Positions 10,266-22,486 of a stretch of DNA of 64,000 bases are shown here, piece by piece. The notes below the pieces were generated by a model. The model saw nothing but the letters and a program-made list of their open reading frames with translations. It was not told where the DNA came from and searched no databases. Source of the stretch: Hermatobates lingyangjiaoensis (taxonomy: Eukaryota; Arthropoda; Insecta; Hemiptera; Hermatobatidae). The stretch covers positions 1,145,001-1,209,000 of the forward strand of contig JAPFBL010000222.1 of the NCBI GenBank assembly GCA_026182355.1, read 5' to 3'. Within the stretch, counting starts at the first letter, position 1; each line of letters opens with the position of its first letter. Position numbers and translations under genes: made by a program.

Positions 10266-10640
10266 TAATTAACGTGCTCCCAGTCAAAAGCTAGCACGCA
10301 AGCCACTGGGCTACTCTGGTTCCATACCTTACTTTATTACCAGTGTTTCTATTACGCAAATATTAAATTAAAAAAAATATTTTTGTTGTATTTATTTATA
10401 ATACATTTGCACTACTGTCATCAGCGAGCAAGCAAGCTGCTGGCTACCCTGGCTAGATCCCTTTACTTTATTACCATCTTTTATATTATCCACATTTTAA
10501 ATTCAAAAAAATATTTGTTTGTTACATTTACTTATAATACATTTGCACTACTGTCATCGGCGATCACGCAAGCCACTGGGCTACTCTGGTCCCATACCTT
10601 ACACTATTACCAGTGTATTTATTAAGCAAATATTAAATTA
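10266..10640. repeat. Tandem repeat, three units of about 133-136 bp
   Basis: CTACTCTGG, CTACCCTGG and CTACTCTGG occur at 10311, 10444 and 10580, each followed by a CC(A/C)TACCTTAC-like block, TTATTACCA, and an A-rich stretch ending in ATAATACATTTGCACTACTG. On the minus strand the start of each unit contains GTAGCCCAGTGGCTTGCG, which resembles a pol III box A. A box B was not found. The array is wedged between two Helitron copies, so it may have arisen inside a Helitron. Confidence 0.7.
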
Positions 10641-10668
10641 AAAAAAAGTTGACAGTTATATATAATAC

Positions 10669-12093
10669 ATAGCAAACGTACCCGTATTTGACGGAATCAG
10701 AAGTTCCTGTTTTGGTTTATTGCCGTGTGCCTATGCCTTTTGGCTATACCACGGAGGAATCAGAATTTCCGTCATTTTTGGTATTTCAAAATGTCATTAG
10801 AAATTATAGAATAGTAGAAAATACCATTATTACTACAGTGTTAAACAAATGCCTCCAGCTAGTACACTACATTAGCTGTCTGTCCTTCAGGTTCATGGTA
10901 GAAGAAAGAGTTGAAACCTCTGACCGTTGAGCATGTAAACTACATTTGACCATGTGAGAAAAACTTGGTTTTGCTACCTTGTATTCCTGCGTTAGATGAA
11001 GTCACCCTTTGCGACTTACTTTAACGTCATTGCGAAATAGACTCTGACCGGACTTTGCAATCATTTCAACGTAAACAGACAGTGGCTCGGAATCAATGGT
11101 ATGTGAAGTATACACACAGACTCCCCAATACCACATCCAGTCATTATGTCCGCCTCTATGGCATATCTGTGTAGAGCACGAACTCACAGTCGTGTCCCGT
11201 TGCACAGTTTTGGGGCACTCATGTTTCGTAACATGAAATTTGTTACTGCTACTAAATTGCAGCATGATTGGTGCTCTACTTTAAGTTTTTACTCATAAAC
11301 AGGCAGTCCAGGAGAAATAAATTCAGAGTCAAGAAATTCAATTAGATAATGAACTGCTTCTTCATCACTAATCCAATCTCTTTACTGACTTGTAAGTTCT
11401 TTCCTCGGCTACATATAGCGTAAGAACTTGTTTGTTGATTTCTTATGCCTGTTCATATTAAGGGCTGAGAATTGCTCGTTTACAAAATATTTATTCTCAA
11501 TAGATAGTACATCCTTAACTCTGTGAAACACCATTTCAATGATGTCAAATACGCAATATATTCATATGCTCAATTGAAATTAAAATCAACTAACAATACC
11601 TACTTGCCACACCTGTGTATTTTCAAAACAAACTTGTCTGTGAAGTTAGGAAAATACAGCTAAAAGCCCCATAACTTCGCTTCTGTACTGAATTAATAAT
11701 CTATTTAGAGCCCATAATTTAAGTTAGGCACACAAAAATCCAGTGTCAATGTTTCAGCTCGCTATGTCTTACGGTGGCTGAGTTTACTTGTGACAAACAT
11801 TTTTGCGTTAAACGTCCATAACTTCACTTCTACGTTGAATTTCCAATCAATTCATAGCCTATATTTTAAGTTAGACCTACACAAATCTACTGTAAAAGTT
11901 TCAGCTTTATATGTCTTATGGTAGCTGAGTTTACCTGTGACAAAGTTTTGCGGACAAACAGACAAACCGACAAACCGACAGAAATTTTTCGAAGGGTGGA
12001 TTCGGTTTTTCCAATGTATGAAACGTAAAGAAAACTTGAAATGAGTCAGTTCTAAGCAATGTACAGACAAAATCATTATTTTATTTATAAAGA
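10669..12093 (-). mobile_element. Helitron, non-autonomous, full-length copy 2
   Basis: On the minus strand it starts TCTTTATAAATAAAATAATG at 12093 preceded by A, and ends at 10669 with CTAT (CTAG mutated), with the CCGTC-AAA-TACGG hairpin just before (one mismatch against the intact CCGTC-AAA-GACGG). It is collinear over its whole length with 37708-39091. It contains two related units of about 150 bases (ACCATAAGACATA(T/G), ...AAGCTGAAAC, ...AAGTTATGG) near the 5' end and a shared 70-90-codon frame. No Rep or helicase motif is visible, so it needs an outside Helitron protein. Confidence 0.8.
11002..11265 (-). pseudogene. Shared Helitron-internal frame, unknown
   Basis: An 87-codon frame including CSTQICHRGGHNDWMWYWGV is also found in the other Helitron copy (38559-38774). 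Outside this block the two frames diverge through indels. I do not recognise it. It may be a scrap of a captured gene or of an ancestral Helitron protein, or simply open by chance in a conserved repeat. Confidence 0.3.
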
Positions 12094-12258
12094 TAACTCT
12101 CTGGTGTCATTGTATTTTTTATTTAATGCCTGAGAAAGAACACTACGTGTTCAAAACGCGTTGTTTATACCATTAAATTTTTATATGTGGAGACCATTTC
12201 ATTAGCTTTTTACCCTACAATAAATTTGAATATACATATATATATATATATATATATA
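12094..12258 (+). mobile_element. Penelope-like tail, family F, next to Helitron end
   Basis: AACTCTCTGGTGTCATTG, the hammerhead-like motif, then ACCATTAAATTTTTATATG, TGGAGACCATTTCATT and ACCCTACAAT, ending in a TA run (12233-12258). The same order is found at 46662-46885. The Helitron starts at the A/T immediately before this block. Confidence 0.6.
12125..12170 (+). ncRNA. Hammerhead-like motif, family F, decayed
   Basis: CTGAGAA (12130-12136, from CTGAGGA), extra A, stem II GAACAC-TAC-GTGTTC (perfect 6 bp), AAA in place of GAA, palindrome ACGCGT (12156-12161), T, then GTTTATA. The G-to-A changes in the core mark it as inactive. Confidence 0.55.
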
Positions 12259-12474
12259 GACGAGTTCAAAATTGAAGAAGGGTAAGACATAGAGTAAAGA
12301 AACACACTTAGAAACTCAAATTTTCGGGCAATCCGTCTTCAAGAAAAAAAGAAAAAAGAAAGGGACACCAAGCACGTTGTAGATGGAACGGCAAATGGAG
12401 TGTTACTCTTGTATTGGTTGGTTCCCTATTGTCTCCAGTTTGGATCCTATTTCCAAAGTAAATATATATATATA
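12259..12474. repeat. PLE-type UTR fragment shared with 36716-36860
   Basis: CGAGTTCAAAATTGAAGAAG, AAAGAAACACA, and TCCAGTTTGGATCCTATTTC recur at 36719-36840 (CGAGTTCAACAATCAAGAAG; TCCAGTTTGGATCGTATTTC). At the second locus the block leads to a family E hammerhead-like motif. Confidence 0.5.
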
Positions 12475-12600
12475 TCACATAAACACGTGAAATAACAATC
12501 AATGATCAAACCACAATATGAAAATGGGAAAACAGACTAAGACCTTAGGTTTGCTTTTCCATTTTCATATTCTGGTTTGATCATTGATATATATATATAA
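12475..12600. mobile_element. Penelope-like tail A, short inverted pair
   Basis: Left arm about 12498-12535 (ATCAATGATCAAACCACAAT, then GAAAATGGGAAAACAG) and right arm about 12552-12588 are reverse complements, flanked by TA repeats. The ribozyme-like centre is deleted. Confidence 0.65.
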
Positions 12601-13174
12601 ATTAAACAAAACGATTCCACGAACTAAATGAACTGTATTCACTGAAGGAACATCCATTAATATTCTAATGTATGTTGTTTGACGGGAACATATCATCTTT
12701 TATTTATTGCAGGAGTTTCCATTCAAGTGGTAAACTTTTCTAAAGTACAGGTATATTGTATTCCACAGAGGTTAGTAAACCTCATATTATTACATAAATC
12801 CGTCTTACTTCGCGAATCGCTATTGTCAACGTCTGACAAATTTTGCACGTAGTCGGAACGATACTTTGACTAATCAAATCAATAAAAATTAACTATTTCA
12901 TTGCAAAAATTATTGCCATATTCTGCTGATATTTGTTACTTTCTCTCCACAATATAATAAGTTTCGTATTGAAAAGTGAAAAATTTCACTTTCAACAGTC
13001 ATAATCAAGAAATAAATGAGTTGTCTTTTTAATGTTTTTATCATTTTTAATAACAGCAGTTAATAGTCTTATTTTGTTTTTACTTGTCTTAAATAGCCTA
13101 GTAGTTTAAGTATCTACCTGGGAAAGTCTAATATGACTCCGGTTCCTGTAAAACAATTCATTATATTGTATAAC
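12601..13174. other. AT-rich DNA, no gene recognised
   Basis: 12607-12660 repeats a block from 8071-8130, and 12700-12890 resembles 14060-14235 (GTAAAC(T/A)T(T/A)TCTAAAGTACA, CATATTATTACATAAATCC, TCGCTATTGTCAA, GTAGTCG), so these are two copies of one unnamed repeat. At 13094-13160 a TAGCCTAGTAGTTTAAG string is weakly box-A-like. Confidence 0.5.
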
Positions 13175-13376
13175 TGGAGTAACGAGAGTGTTATATAGAA
13201 AAATTGATAAACTTATTAAGAAACAGATATTAGTGGAGTATGGTCATCTATATTATAATAGATGTGTTAAAGAACTGCTACCAAATGTTACTAATCATAT
13301 AAAAGGGACAGTCATAATTAGGTTTCCTATATTTCTAAATGACTTAAGCTCTGAATATAACTTAAATCCATTTTAA
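13175..13376 (+). pseudogene. Penelope-like ORF N-terminus fragment
   Basis: The frame reads LYRKIDKLIKKQILVEYG, then NRCVKELLPN. It parallels the minus-strand frames at 36370 (LFRKLEKLIKKQVSAKYG) and at 31650 (IFRKLEKLEKKIIDRQY...CIKEGLLPKY). PLE proteins begin with such a basic, Leu/Lys-rich segment ending in a (K/E)EGL(I/L)PK-type block. The open frame runs on to 13376 without other motifs. Assignment from internal likeness. Confidence 0.45.
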
Positions 13377-14862
13377 ATTGAAAACGTATAATTATTATGC
13401 TATTTATATCCTGATAATGACTAGTAAACAATTAATTATTAGACATAAACGTGTTTGCTATAACCATCTAATGATTGTCAGTGAAATGGTGATTATCTGG
13501 TGCCTGATAGAAAAATGGTGGAAATATAAAACTAAAGTTTTTTTTTAAGTTACAATAAAACAATCAATTTTCCATTTCGTATAGTATTAGTATTTTACTA
13601 CGAAATTAACATCAAAGCTCTTAATGTTGCTGGTTTCCCGTAATCTTATCCATTCCTGCATTGCCATTTTTTAAAGCATCTTAGCATGGTTATTTCTATT
13701 TTCAATATTATATTCTATAGTAACTGTTCCACTCAAAGTTGAGTCAAAGTTTGATCTTCACCAACTAGAAAAAGTTTGAAAAACAAGCGATGTTATAGCA
13801 AAAGGGGAGGGGGCAGACCACCCCAGGCGGTACGTGCTAGAAGGAAGTGTTTGTGGAGGGATGGCATTTCATGAGAGTAAAATATATCAAATAGAACATA
13901 AAGGCTAAAAAATCACTAAGTTTATACCAATACGCTACTATAATCATTGAATACTGGCCTATGTGTTTCAAGTTACAATAATCCATATATTTTGATCTAA
14001 GACATCAGTATATCTATAACCCCACATTTTATTCATACATGCATTGGTACCTATATGCTTTCAATTATTGCAAGAGTTGCCATTCAAACGGTAAACATAT
14101 CTAAAGTACATGTATATTATATACCATAGAGATTATTAAACCTCATATTATTACATAAATCCATCTTTTTTCGTGGATCGCTATTGTCAAGGTCCGACGA
14201 ATTTCGTACGTAGTCGAAACGATACTTTGACTAATCATCGTCAAAGTGTTCTGGATTTAAATACATATCAAACACGTGGTGCCAATATATTTTTAAATTT
14301 CCTGTTATTAAAATTAGTTTTATTTTACTTATTATATTTCACTTCATTCTTTTATAATTTAATTTAACATTGCTGTTGTCAGGTCCTTCCAGTTGTCTTT
14401 TAATTTTGGTTATTTGCTTAAATAATATATCAGTTTGGTAATTAATTTCCTCATGTATTAAATTATCTGTGTTTTTATGTTTATATATATTTTAAATTTC
14501 TTTATTGTATAACTATAGTTTTTTTCTACATTATATATCATAGAGAAACTTGAAATATGTGAAAATAAAAAAAACATAATTCAATAAATGAGAAAATCAA
14601 CTGATGCGTTATCACTAAACCTTTGCATTCCTAAATCAAGTTCAAATCCGACCTTTCTGTATAATTTTAAATGTAAAAGATGGAAGCTTGAAATTTTTAA
14701 AAATAATGGTATGAACTATTAGACTAGAATAGTGAAAAAACTGGAAATTAGACAAAAACATAGAAACCCTTCTATAGGACGTAAAAGTTCATTCCAAAAA
14801 CTTCTATATTACCCAATAATAATGTTATTCAAAAACGTAAAAAATCAGCATCTGATATTAAG
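13377..14862. other. AT-rich DNA with a hAT-type scrap
   Basis: 13795-13870 (GGGGAGGGGGCAGACCACCC, AGGCGGTACGTGCTAG) resembles the left end of the hAT-type MITE at 61990 and is probably a degraded relative. The rest is AT-rich without recognised genes. Confidence 0.45.
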
Positions 14863-15675
14863 GTGATATCGGTATAGTAGGTGATCCCTTAGTTTAGGAT
14901 AAACAACCAGTTTTTATAGCTTTATTTCTCTTTGCCGTCATTAAAATTTCATGATTTTCTTTTATATATTGCTAATTTTGTGTTCCATTTTTGGACAAAT
15001 TTTCATGATTTTTTAATAAGCCGTTTTAGCATCAAAAAAACATTTTCTGAAAAGAGAAATCATACTTTAACGCCCCTTTGGCGAATGTAATTTTTAAAAA
15101 AAATATCTCAACTCATTTTCCACATAATGCTTTGTTTTTAGTCATAGTTTAATTTTGATCCGTCAAACGGTATGGCTTGTATCGCTATCACAAAGTTTGA
15201 GATTGAATTATAAGTCAAAATTTTGACATTTTATTGAATAAAAAATATTTTCCTTTGTTTTAAAATTCTGAATATATTTTTCTTTTATTCTATTTAAAAC
15301 CACTAAGATAATACCCAAATTTCAAAACTCTACAGTTAGCGGTTTAGGAGAAGAAAATGTTTTCTAAAAACCGGTTTTTGGCAAAAAAGTGACTTTCCCG
15401 TCATGCATAATTCTTTCCAAAAATAGGGATCATCTACACTATGGGGCTCATTTTTGTGTAAAATATCAACTTGATCCATCAAAGATTTTGGACCGTAGCA
15501 TGGTTAACAATCAATGCTAACACACTCACCCACCAACGCACGCACACACAGACACCATCGAAAAAACTTCATAAGACGACTTTGGGGACCTCAAAACATG
15601 TAATTCAGTCAAAATCTCGAGATCAATTTTTTTTCAGGAACACTCTTTACTTCTATTAAAGTAATAAAATCAGGT
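14863..15675 (-). repeat. S/A repeat, S part
   Basis: Collinear with 57000-57655 and with the reverse complement of 55325-56110. Landmarks in order on the + strand are AGGTGATCCCTTAGTTTAGG, TAATAAGCCGTTTTAGC, CGCCCCTTTGGCGAATG, TTGATCCGTCAAACGG, GTGACTTTCCCGTCATGCAT, a CACCCACC-rich tract, ATGTAATTCAGTCAAAATCT and CTCGAG. No long open frame is shared by the copies. The class is unknown. Confidence 0.7.
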
Positions 15676-18600
15676 AAATAGTCAGAAAAATAAAACGAAT
15701 ATTGCTAATAGGAAATCTAGGCATACTCGTTTATTGGCATCACTTGTTTGATAGGAATTTCAACCTAGGAAACTTTGACTTAGTCCTACTTGAAGATTGT
15801 TCACTACTGTAAAATTCATCTGACGTTTGCAACGATTCAAGATGTAAGACGAATTTATATTATAATAATATGATGTTTAATAAAGTAGTAACTCTGCTTT
15901 TTTTTTGCATTTCATTTTACGAATTGGACCAAACTATTAACAAAAAAATTTTAATTATATCAGACCGAAATAAGTATGTTGAGCAGCTGAAACAAAAGAT
16001 TGGACACATTTAAATAGCAAGATTTGTCAAAACGCAAATTTAATAAATAGACATGGGTTGGAGGGGAGCAAACAATAATAAACGACTCCTTGGCTGGCAA
16101 AAGAGTTCCTATGCCCCTGGCAGCTCCGCTCAAAAAAACCAACCTCATTACTTCTTGCAAGAAAATTTTTTTATCTCCAAACTTGTTGTTTGTTGTTAAA
16201 ATCTCTAGTTTATCAGTAATACATCAAACGAGAAATCATCAATACAATAATATAGTAAAATTAGTTTTAACAAAATAAATTTAAAAAAAAACCTTTTTTA
16301 AATCTAACCATGTTATTTTACGGTTAAATTAAATATCAGAAATATTTATATTATAGGTCATATTTTAATAAAGTTGGTAGGAGGGGTTGGTTTGAAAAAA
16401 AATGTAGCACCTTTTTCCAAAGGTGAAGATAATTAGATAACCTCATACTCTTTTCATTGTTGTTTCTGTCCGCCTTGTGTTGTAAAATCCTTCTAGTTAA
16501 ATTGTGCTCTGTTTCAAAAATATATTACATAAGACCTGTCGACATGAATTTTGCTAACTAAATAGGATCACAAGTCTTTATTTGTTTTCCCTTGAGTCAT
16601 TTAAAAAATCCTCTGATTGATTCAACGCTTTTCAAAGCAATGTTCAATGTTAGCACATCTTTCTTGAGAAAGATTACTTGTACATCTGTTATCGTGTGTT
16701 GTTTACTTATATTGGGGACTTTCAACAAATTACGTCTCCATAAAAAAAAAATTTAATATAAAACCTAATAACGCGTTTTGAACACTTATTTCACAAAAAA
16801 GATTTGTTATTTACATGCAAATTAATACAAAACAATTAATAAATATATTGTATTTTAGTTAATAGGTCTCGTCGTTTTTTCATTCATTAATGTCCACTGT
16901 ATTGGATATTTCATGGCACTTCAGTACTAATGGATCAAGAGTGTATAAATAATCCTGAGGATCTTTTGACCACAGAACATGCAATTCTGCACGCTCCAGC
17001 ACTCATAATAATTTATTAACAGGGAAATAAATGTTCTGTTATTCTGTAATAAAGGTAAATTTAAAAAATAATTCATTATATGGAAATCTATAAAGTCAAA
17101 CAAAGTTAATGTTTTGATATTCCCTAAGATGGTAGTACACAGTTTTGTTAAAACTCAATTTTTAATCTTATACATTTTAAACGTTGTTTTATATTTAATA
17201 ATGACATACTTTTGCTTATTATAAATTATTAAAATAAAACCGAAACGGAACATTGGCTTCGAAATATGATTTAAACATAAAAAAACTGATTGTTCCTAAT
17301 AAGAAAAGTATATTCTTTTCTATTTCATAGTCGATAAATACAAAGTATATGGGTATATTTGAATGTGCGATTTATTTCTCTATCAGTTGAAGAACTAAAC
17401 AGTGAAAGCAAAAGAAATAATGAGGAAAAAGGGAAGAGTATATTCAGTGGTTTGAAATCAAATCCAACTATACAAAAAGGAAACCATTATGAAAAGAAAC
17501 CTTTGCACAATATTAAAAACATGATTTAATTTAAACTATCAGAATCAATAATAATGATTAAGTAGAGGAAATTATACAAGTCAACGCTACATATTTTATT
17601 TTATATTTAACAATTAACTTGTTAAATTTCATCAACTATTTCTTACGCTTATTCCAAGTTCATAAGAGCCTGGACTCATCATGTATACTTAAATAATGCC
17701 CTAGACTGTTCTTCTTTTCTGATAATGTACAGTATTCTTAATATTTAGTAATTTTTTTTCATTGTCATTTTTTGCTCCTTAATTCTTCAAAAAAAAAAAC
17801 ACCCTTGAAGGCTACACTATTTCTTATTTTTTTTATTTGTTTTCGAGTAAAAGTTCATAATTGTTGAATAACTTGTATATATTGTAGTTTTTCTTGCATT
17901 TATAATTGTTGAAAAGTAGATATTGGGACATTCTTTTATTTGTGTTATCTTTCCATATTAGAATAAAAAAACTTCTTCATTCTCTACCTTCTACCTGATA
18001 AGGAATATCACTGAATTTTATGCGACTAGTTTTGTCAGCTCTTCAGTAATTATTAGTCCCTTAATATTTCATTTAATATCTTATCTATGGTTTACTGATT
18101 TTTCAGTTTTATCTGCTTCTTCTGCCTAATTATTAACTTTTACTATTAGTTCACCTCCTTCATCAGTAACTTCAATGACTCTATTAACTTTGTTAACTCT
18201 TGAAGTTCCAATAACTTTGTTCAAAGTTTGGATTCCACAAAGTGCCACTCAATCTACTCAGACTTGATGTCTTCCGAAGGAAAGGTCTCATAGGTAAAGA
18301 TTGGTCCACGCTGTTATTCAACTCATACTATATTCATACTGACTCCAATGATCTTCATTATATTGACTGTTTAAGTGAAATGTTTAAGTAATTTTTCGAC
18401 TGAATTCCAGTCATGATAACTGGTCATATTATGGGTTTCTTAAAAAACTTATTTGGGAAAGGATTTCCAATCTTCACCTGGTTGCAATTTGAATGTACAA
18501 TAACTATGCATTGAATGTACAAATTAATTAATAAACTATGTATTAATTGTTACAATAGTTTTCTCCTATTTATGTTTTCTAATATTACAAATACGGCAAT

Positions 18601-19260
18601 AATAATATTACAATACAACTCATTATGTTATATATATATAGGTCTGTATAGGTTTTTACCATTTGATAGCAATAATTAATTAGATAAGATATCGAATAGA
18701 AAGAGTCAATACAAAGCTATAAATATACTGAAACACATTATTAACTCTCAATTTTTATGCAAAATATAGTCATGATGTAAAAAAAGTGGTCTGAGAAAGG
18801 TAATTTACAAATTATGTTGGTATTCTTCTTTATTGGTAAAAGAATATATGGTTGCACATATCATAATGGCACTTGCAAAGTCTCTAAAAATACATATATT
18901 ATCATGATCTCGATATCTCTATCAAGAGGATTTAATGTAAACTTTGTAGTAAAGGCACCATTTAGTCAAATCAGGTCAATTGATTAGGGATATGTTGGTC
19001 AAAAATACCAGAACTAACTGCCAAGAAGAAACTATGTTTCCTTACATTTAAGGAAAAACTATTGTGTAGAAAAACAATTACAAAATAATAATAAAAAGAT
19101 AGTACCAATAGGGTCTTGAAGCTTGCATGAACATACGAAGCCCCTTGAGCAAGATAGAAGGAGGCCAACAACCCTGCCTTTAATCCCCCAAATGATACTC
19201 CCGGGAAATGTATGAATGACCTTGTCATGAATCTCACCCAACCAAGAGCCATCTTTGCTC
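15676..19260. other. AT-rich DNA with one PLE tail scrap
   Basis: 16690-16795 contains GTTGTTTACTTATATTGGG, AATTACGTCTCCA and, reversed, AACGCGTTTTGAACACT, matching the 63221-63490 PLE tail. Otherwise I see no gene. The frames at 18971-19301 are short and overlap on one strand without motifs. Confidence 0.5.
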
Positions 19261-19267
19261 TTGAAAA

Positions 19268-19437
19268 GAAAAGTAGAACAGAAAATTACCAACTTATACA
19301 ATGAAATCAGTGAAATTTGAATTGAAAAGGGTAATAAAAGTAAAACAATTGAATATTAATCCTATACTAATGGATCTCTGCTACAGTTGTCATACTGATT
19401 TCATTGTATAAGTTGGTAATTTTCTGTTCTACTTTTC
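19268..19437. repeat. Perfect 44-bp inverted repeat
   Basis: 19268-19311 and 19394-19437 are exact reverse complements (GAAAAGTAGAACAGAAAATT ... AATGAAATCAGT) separated by 82 bases. It borders an S/A fragment. Confidence 0.9.
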
Positions 19438-19900
19438 TAATTTTTCATTGTTTTTAATGAGCCGTTTAGGTTCAAAAACATTTTCTAAAAACAGAAAATG
19501 TACTATAACGCTCGTTAGGTTAATGTTTTGAAAAAAAATACCTTATCTCATCTCCCATTATGTAATTTTTTTAAGCATAATTTTACATTATCGGTTTACA
19601 TCGGCTTACATTTATTTACATTGTTTACATTGACTTAGAGATTTTTGTGAGTGCATCCAATGAAATAAATTTGATGTTTAGAAATTTAATGAAAAGTTTT
19701 GAACTGATTTAATGACTTAATATGAGATGAAAGACGAATGAATTTATCACATATAAAATATCAACGCCAATTAAACATATAATTTTTGAAATTTTCCGTG
19801 GTATGATGAATTTCCCCAACAAACTACTCTTTTCAATCTATATGTTCCACCCTTCAAGAAAACATAATATCAGATGTAGATTGAATATTTAGTATTCTGG
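19438..19900. repeat. S/A repeat, rearranged fragment
   Basis: 19455-19590 follows the minus-oriented S part (AATGAGCCGTTTAGGTTCAA). From about 19610 the sequence switches to the plus-oriented A part (TTACATTGTTTACATTGACT). The switch implies deletion and inversion. Confidence 0.55.
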
Positions 19901-20589
19901 TAGGTTGGAGTAGGATTGTGTGATTGGCAGGGATCTGTGTTCTCTGAAGGAGGGAATTTGCTGTCTGATAAACCATGCAAGATTCTTGGCTTTTATTAAA
20001 ATATGTCACTTGGTTTCATGAGTATGCAATCTAATAGAATTATTACATTCAATGTTAAATAAATGGCACTCATCAGTAATAAATAAATATTTTTTGTATT
20101 ATTATAAAAACCACAGGGAGTGAACACAGAAGATAGGCAAAGCCAATAAAAATGTAAATACTGGGTGCTCAAAATTCAAAAGAGAACATAACAGTAATGA
20201 ATCCTCCAACAAACATAGACAGTAGTCAGGATTTATAAACCATGTAATTCAGTAAAGGAAGGAATGTTGAAAAAAGAACAGATTTCTGAGGTAAGCAAAT
20301 ATTGATCTTTATACTTCTTAAATAATGTAAAAGCAATAAAAAGATGATAGTAAAAAATATCCATATATCAATTTGAAAATCAATAGTTGTAATACCAGAT
20401 TTATCAATCACTACCTCTGAATTACTCATCATGTAAAAATTTAAAATGCAAACAATAACCAAAAATTGTAGTAGTAATGGTGCAAATTGTAAAAATGAAG
20501 ATGTTGCAGCCCTGAAGATGATACAAATATATGTCGAGATACATCAACCAGAGAAGTTTTTTCAATCATTAGATCTCAACTCTCAAAAA

Positions 20590-21690
20590 AATTATAATTT
20601 CTTATTTAATTTATAATATGTTTCTTATATGATAGTTATAATCAAAAAATATAATTTCTGATGCTTTTTATGGTATGATACATTTGTCTCACAGAATGCT
20701 CTAATCAAACTACATGTTTCACATTTGAACAAAATTTAATATCAGTTGTAATTTTTTTGTTTTTATGAATCATAGTATCTTTGCATAATATTGAAATGTG
20801 AAAAATGGATTGTTTCCTGAAGAAGGAGCTATAATATTATTGACAAATATCCAGATTTTCCACTATTCTTGTCTACATGTATAATATATTGTATTTAAAA
20901 ATGTCAACCGTTCAGCTATAAAAGTTTTAAATTATACTGAAAAGCTGACTTTGAATTTTATTTGAATATGCAAATTTTGCTAATTACTAATATTTTTTTC
21001 CTCAAAATATATTTACAGCAACCTTATAACAGAGTACAGCACGCAGGAAAAGGATAACACTCGCTCAGAGTAAATGATTTTTGACAAAGGGAAAGAGAAG
21101 TGATTTTTTAAAAAACCCTAGTATACCATTAAACTCCAAGTATACAAACCGCAAACGTAAAACATAATTCATAATTAAAAACATTTTTCAAAAATAATTA
21201 ACGAAATTATCCTACATCTTAAATTAAAAATGATCTTATAACGACATTTTATTTTACATGTTGCTAATATTTTTCAGACAAAAAGAATATTTTCAAGTTT
21301 TGAATGGAAAAGTTTGTATTAAATATCCATTGTAGAAGGAGATAAAATGAACTATATAAGAACTATTGGCTATTGGAACAAAGGCCATGTTTTCCTGTAT
21401 GAGATATTTCGTAACACAAAATTTACACTTTCGATTTTCAAAAATATTATTACTTCTCTAGTTATTCTAATGATATTATATGTGCCAGTGGTGTGATATA
21501 CAAAAGTAAGCATATATAATGATAAGTGGATCAATCACTATCTGTTTTACATCTAGGAATGACTAATAAACATCTCCCATTTAGACTTTCATATCATGCC
21601 TACATGGGACATTATAGATCATACTCCCAACAATTGTGATATTATGTCTACTTAAAGTAAAGCTCAGTGCAAGCCGTTTCAGTTGTTTTA
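20590..21690 (+). repeat. S/A repeat, A part
   Basis: Collinear with 59960-61060. Landmarks: TTTGTCTCACAGAATGCTCT, CCTGAAGAAGGAGCTATAA, TTTGACAAAGGGAAAG, ATTGGCTATTGGAACAAAGG, GTGGATCAATCACTATCTG, ATCTCCCATTTAGAC, and CTTAAAGTAAAGCTCAGTG at the end. It has many stops in all frames. Confidence 0.7.
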
Positions 21691-21743
21691 AATTCTCATA
21701 ATTCTATTTTATACTGTGTAGGAAGACATATATTTATATATAT

Positions 21744-21946
21744 GAGCAAACCACAATACAAAATGGGAAAACAAGACTAAGATCTCTCAACCGTAACAAG
21801 CAGTCTTCGTCAGAGTTAAAAACCAAACTGACCGCTTGTTACGGTTGAAAAATCTTAGTCTTGTTTTCCGAATTTCATATTGTGTTTTGATAATTGATTG
21901 TTGTTTCGCGTGTTTATGTGAAATCTTTAATATATATATATATATT
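21744..21946. mobile_element. Penelope-like tail A, inverted pair
   Basis: The left arm (about 21744-21823, reversed tail) and right arm (21826-21930) are reverse complements through GAGCAAACCACAAT, AACAAGACTAAGA, and CAACCGTAACAAGC. The right arm ends TTTATGTGAAATCTTT and a TA run. Confidence 0.8.
21775..21817 (-). ncRNA. Hammerhead-like motif, family A
   Basis: Minus strand: ACT (partner strand shortened), CTGACGA intact, extra A, stem II GACT...GGTT, GAG (from GAA), the palindrome AGATCT intact, T, AGTC. A single change in the GAA box is the main defect. The plus-strand mate at 21828-21860 lost its core by deletion. Confidence 0.6.
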
Positions 21947-22349
21947 GAGGACATGTAAAAATATGTTATGTATTTTTAAATAATTTTAATTGTATAAACC
22001 TGAATATCAATTTGAAAGAGAGACAGACGAATAACAAACACTCTGATTTAGAGGTCACTGAAATGAAGAAAACAAAACAAAAAACTATCACAATTGAAAC
22101 TTTGTTGCATAGGTCAGGGGTAAAGTGTGAGTGGATAGCGAGATACAGGGTGTGAGATTGAGAAGAAGAAGAAAGAGAGAGAGCGATAGGAATAAGAATA
22201 GTGAGAAGTGTAGAACAGGGATTTGGAAGGTGATGGGAATCAAAGATGGAGGCTTGCTTAGAGGTTCAACATTCAAAGGTTAAAGGAGGTAACCTTAGAT
22301 CAAACATTCAACTAGAAAATTAAAGCTATAATATTTTAAAAAAATCTCA
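21947..22349. other. AT-rich DNA with a purine-rich tract
   Basis: 22160-22200 is purine-rich (GAAGAAGAAGAAAGAGAGAG). No gene seen. Confidence 0.5.
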
Positions 22350-22486
22350 TCTGTATAAATAAATGAAAGGTTCTGTCTGTACATTGCTTAGAAATAACTC
22401 ATTTCAAGTTATCTTTACGTTTCATACATTCGAGAAACCGTATCCACCCATGGAAAAATTTCTTTCTGTTGGTTTGTCCGACAGCA
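22350..22486 (+). mobile_element. Helitron 5' end fragment
   Basis: It starts A|TCTGTATAAATAAATGAAAG and runs through TCTGTCTGTACATTGCTTAG, CTCATTTCAAGTTATC, TTTACGTTTCATACATTCG and GGTTTGTCCG, matching the first about 150 bases of 37708-39091. It breaks off after 22486. The AT-preceded TC start is consistent with Helitron insertion. Confidence 0.7.

Noticed and set aside
10290..10325. Possible tRNA gene on the minus strand
   Set aside because: Only a box-A-like string is present. No box B, acceptor pairing or anticodon arm could be found; it belongs to a tandem repeat.
20510..20560. CCTGAAGATGATAC...TATGTCGAGATAC as another hammerhead-like motif
   Set aside because: CTGAAGA is present, but GAA reads GAG, there is no palindrome, and no stem I partner was found; too weak to list.
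20818..20850. CCTGAAGAAGGAGC in the S/A repeat as a ribozyme core
   Set aside because: The block is not kept in the other S/A copies (CCTCAAGAAGTCGG at 60172) and no GAA box follows.
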